This document shows positions 7,028 to 7,175 of a stretch of 7,175 nucleotides of DNA, piece by piece. Location: positions 1-7,175 of the forward strand of contig JANQHY010000074.1 of NCBI GenBank assembly GCA_028282395.1. Direction: 5' to 3'. Below the pieces are notes generated by a model that worked only from the letters and a program-made list of their open reading frames with translations, searched no databases and was not told where the DNA came from. The translations under genes and the position numbers were made by a program. This stretch comes from Gammaproteobacteria bacterium (GTDB lineage: Bacteria; Pseudomonadota; Gammaproteobacteria; UBA12402). The number at the start of each line of letters is the position of its first letter. Within the stretch, counting starts at the first letter, position 1.

Positions 7028-7054
7028 AAAAAAACTAAAGCGGCCATGCCGCTT
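7028..7054 (-). terminator. Rho-independent terminator-like hairpin between tRNA-Gly and tRNA-Cys
   Basis: On the minus strand a 7-base GC-rich stem AAGCGGC/GCCGCTT (7054-7048 and 7044-7038) closes on the loop ATG and is followed by TTTAGTTTTTTT (counting the last stem T bases), a classic intrinsic terminator shape. It begins 17 bases after tRNA-Gly and ends 15 bases before tRNA-Cys. Confidence 0.7.
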
Positions 7055-7071
7055 CTCAATCTATTGCTATA

Positions 7072-7147
<76 letters not shown>

Positions 7148-7175
7148 TTGCAATTCTCTATCCCTGAATGCATCC

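Overview
The window reads as chromosomal DNA of a gammaproteobacterium. The evidence is a large 180-kDa-class NAD-glutamate dehydrogenase, a TsaB close to the enterobacterial form, an Azotobacter-type seven-iron ferredoxin, and three tRNA genes with encoded CCA ends in the order Gly(GCC), Cys(GCA), Leu(UAA), which is the order of glyW-cysT-leuZ in Escherichia coli. I cannot name the genus. Hand counts on a few 60-base lines give about 47-53% GC in the housekeeping genes and about 33-45% in the transporter gene. Every gene found lies on the minus strand, so transcription runs from high to low coordinates.

Layout in the direction of transcription: tRNA-Gly (7147-7072); a rho-independent terminator-like hairpin (7054-7028); tRNA-Cys (7012-6939); a ten-helix EamA/DMT-family transporter (6869-5955) with a weak AT-rich terminator at its stop; a 200-base non-coding region (5954-5755) with candidate promoters and two inverted repeats; tRNA-Leu (5754-5667); fdxA (5647-5303), starting only 19 bases after the tRNA CCA; tsaB (5301-4537), starting with GTG one base after the fdxA stop; a 66-base AT-rich gap; and the NAD-glutamate dehydrogenase gene (4470 to beyond base 1), whose last hundred or so codons are outside the window. 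No stretch over 300 bases lacks a gene. The glutamate dehydrogenase was read by hand in one frame from 4470 to base 1 with no stop or frameshift.

The genes fall into two probable transcription blocks: tRNA-Gly/tRNA-Cys/transporter, and tRNA-Leu/fdxA/tsaB, possibly with the dehydrogenase. Functions are mostly housekeeping: decoding, tRNA t6A modification, low-potential electron transfer and glutamate catabolism. I found no CRISPR array, mobile element, toxin-antitoxin or defence system, and nothing that looks like a new multi-gene system. The most interesting points are structural: a normally compact tRNA cluster split by an AT-richer transporter gene, a terminator-like hairpin between its first two tRNAs, and a ferredoxin mRNA whose 5' end is probably made by tRNA processing.
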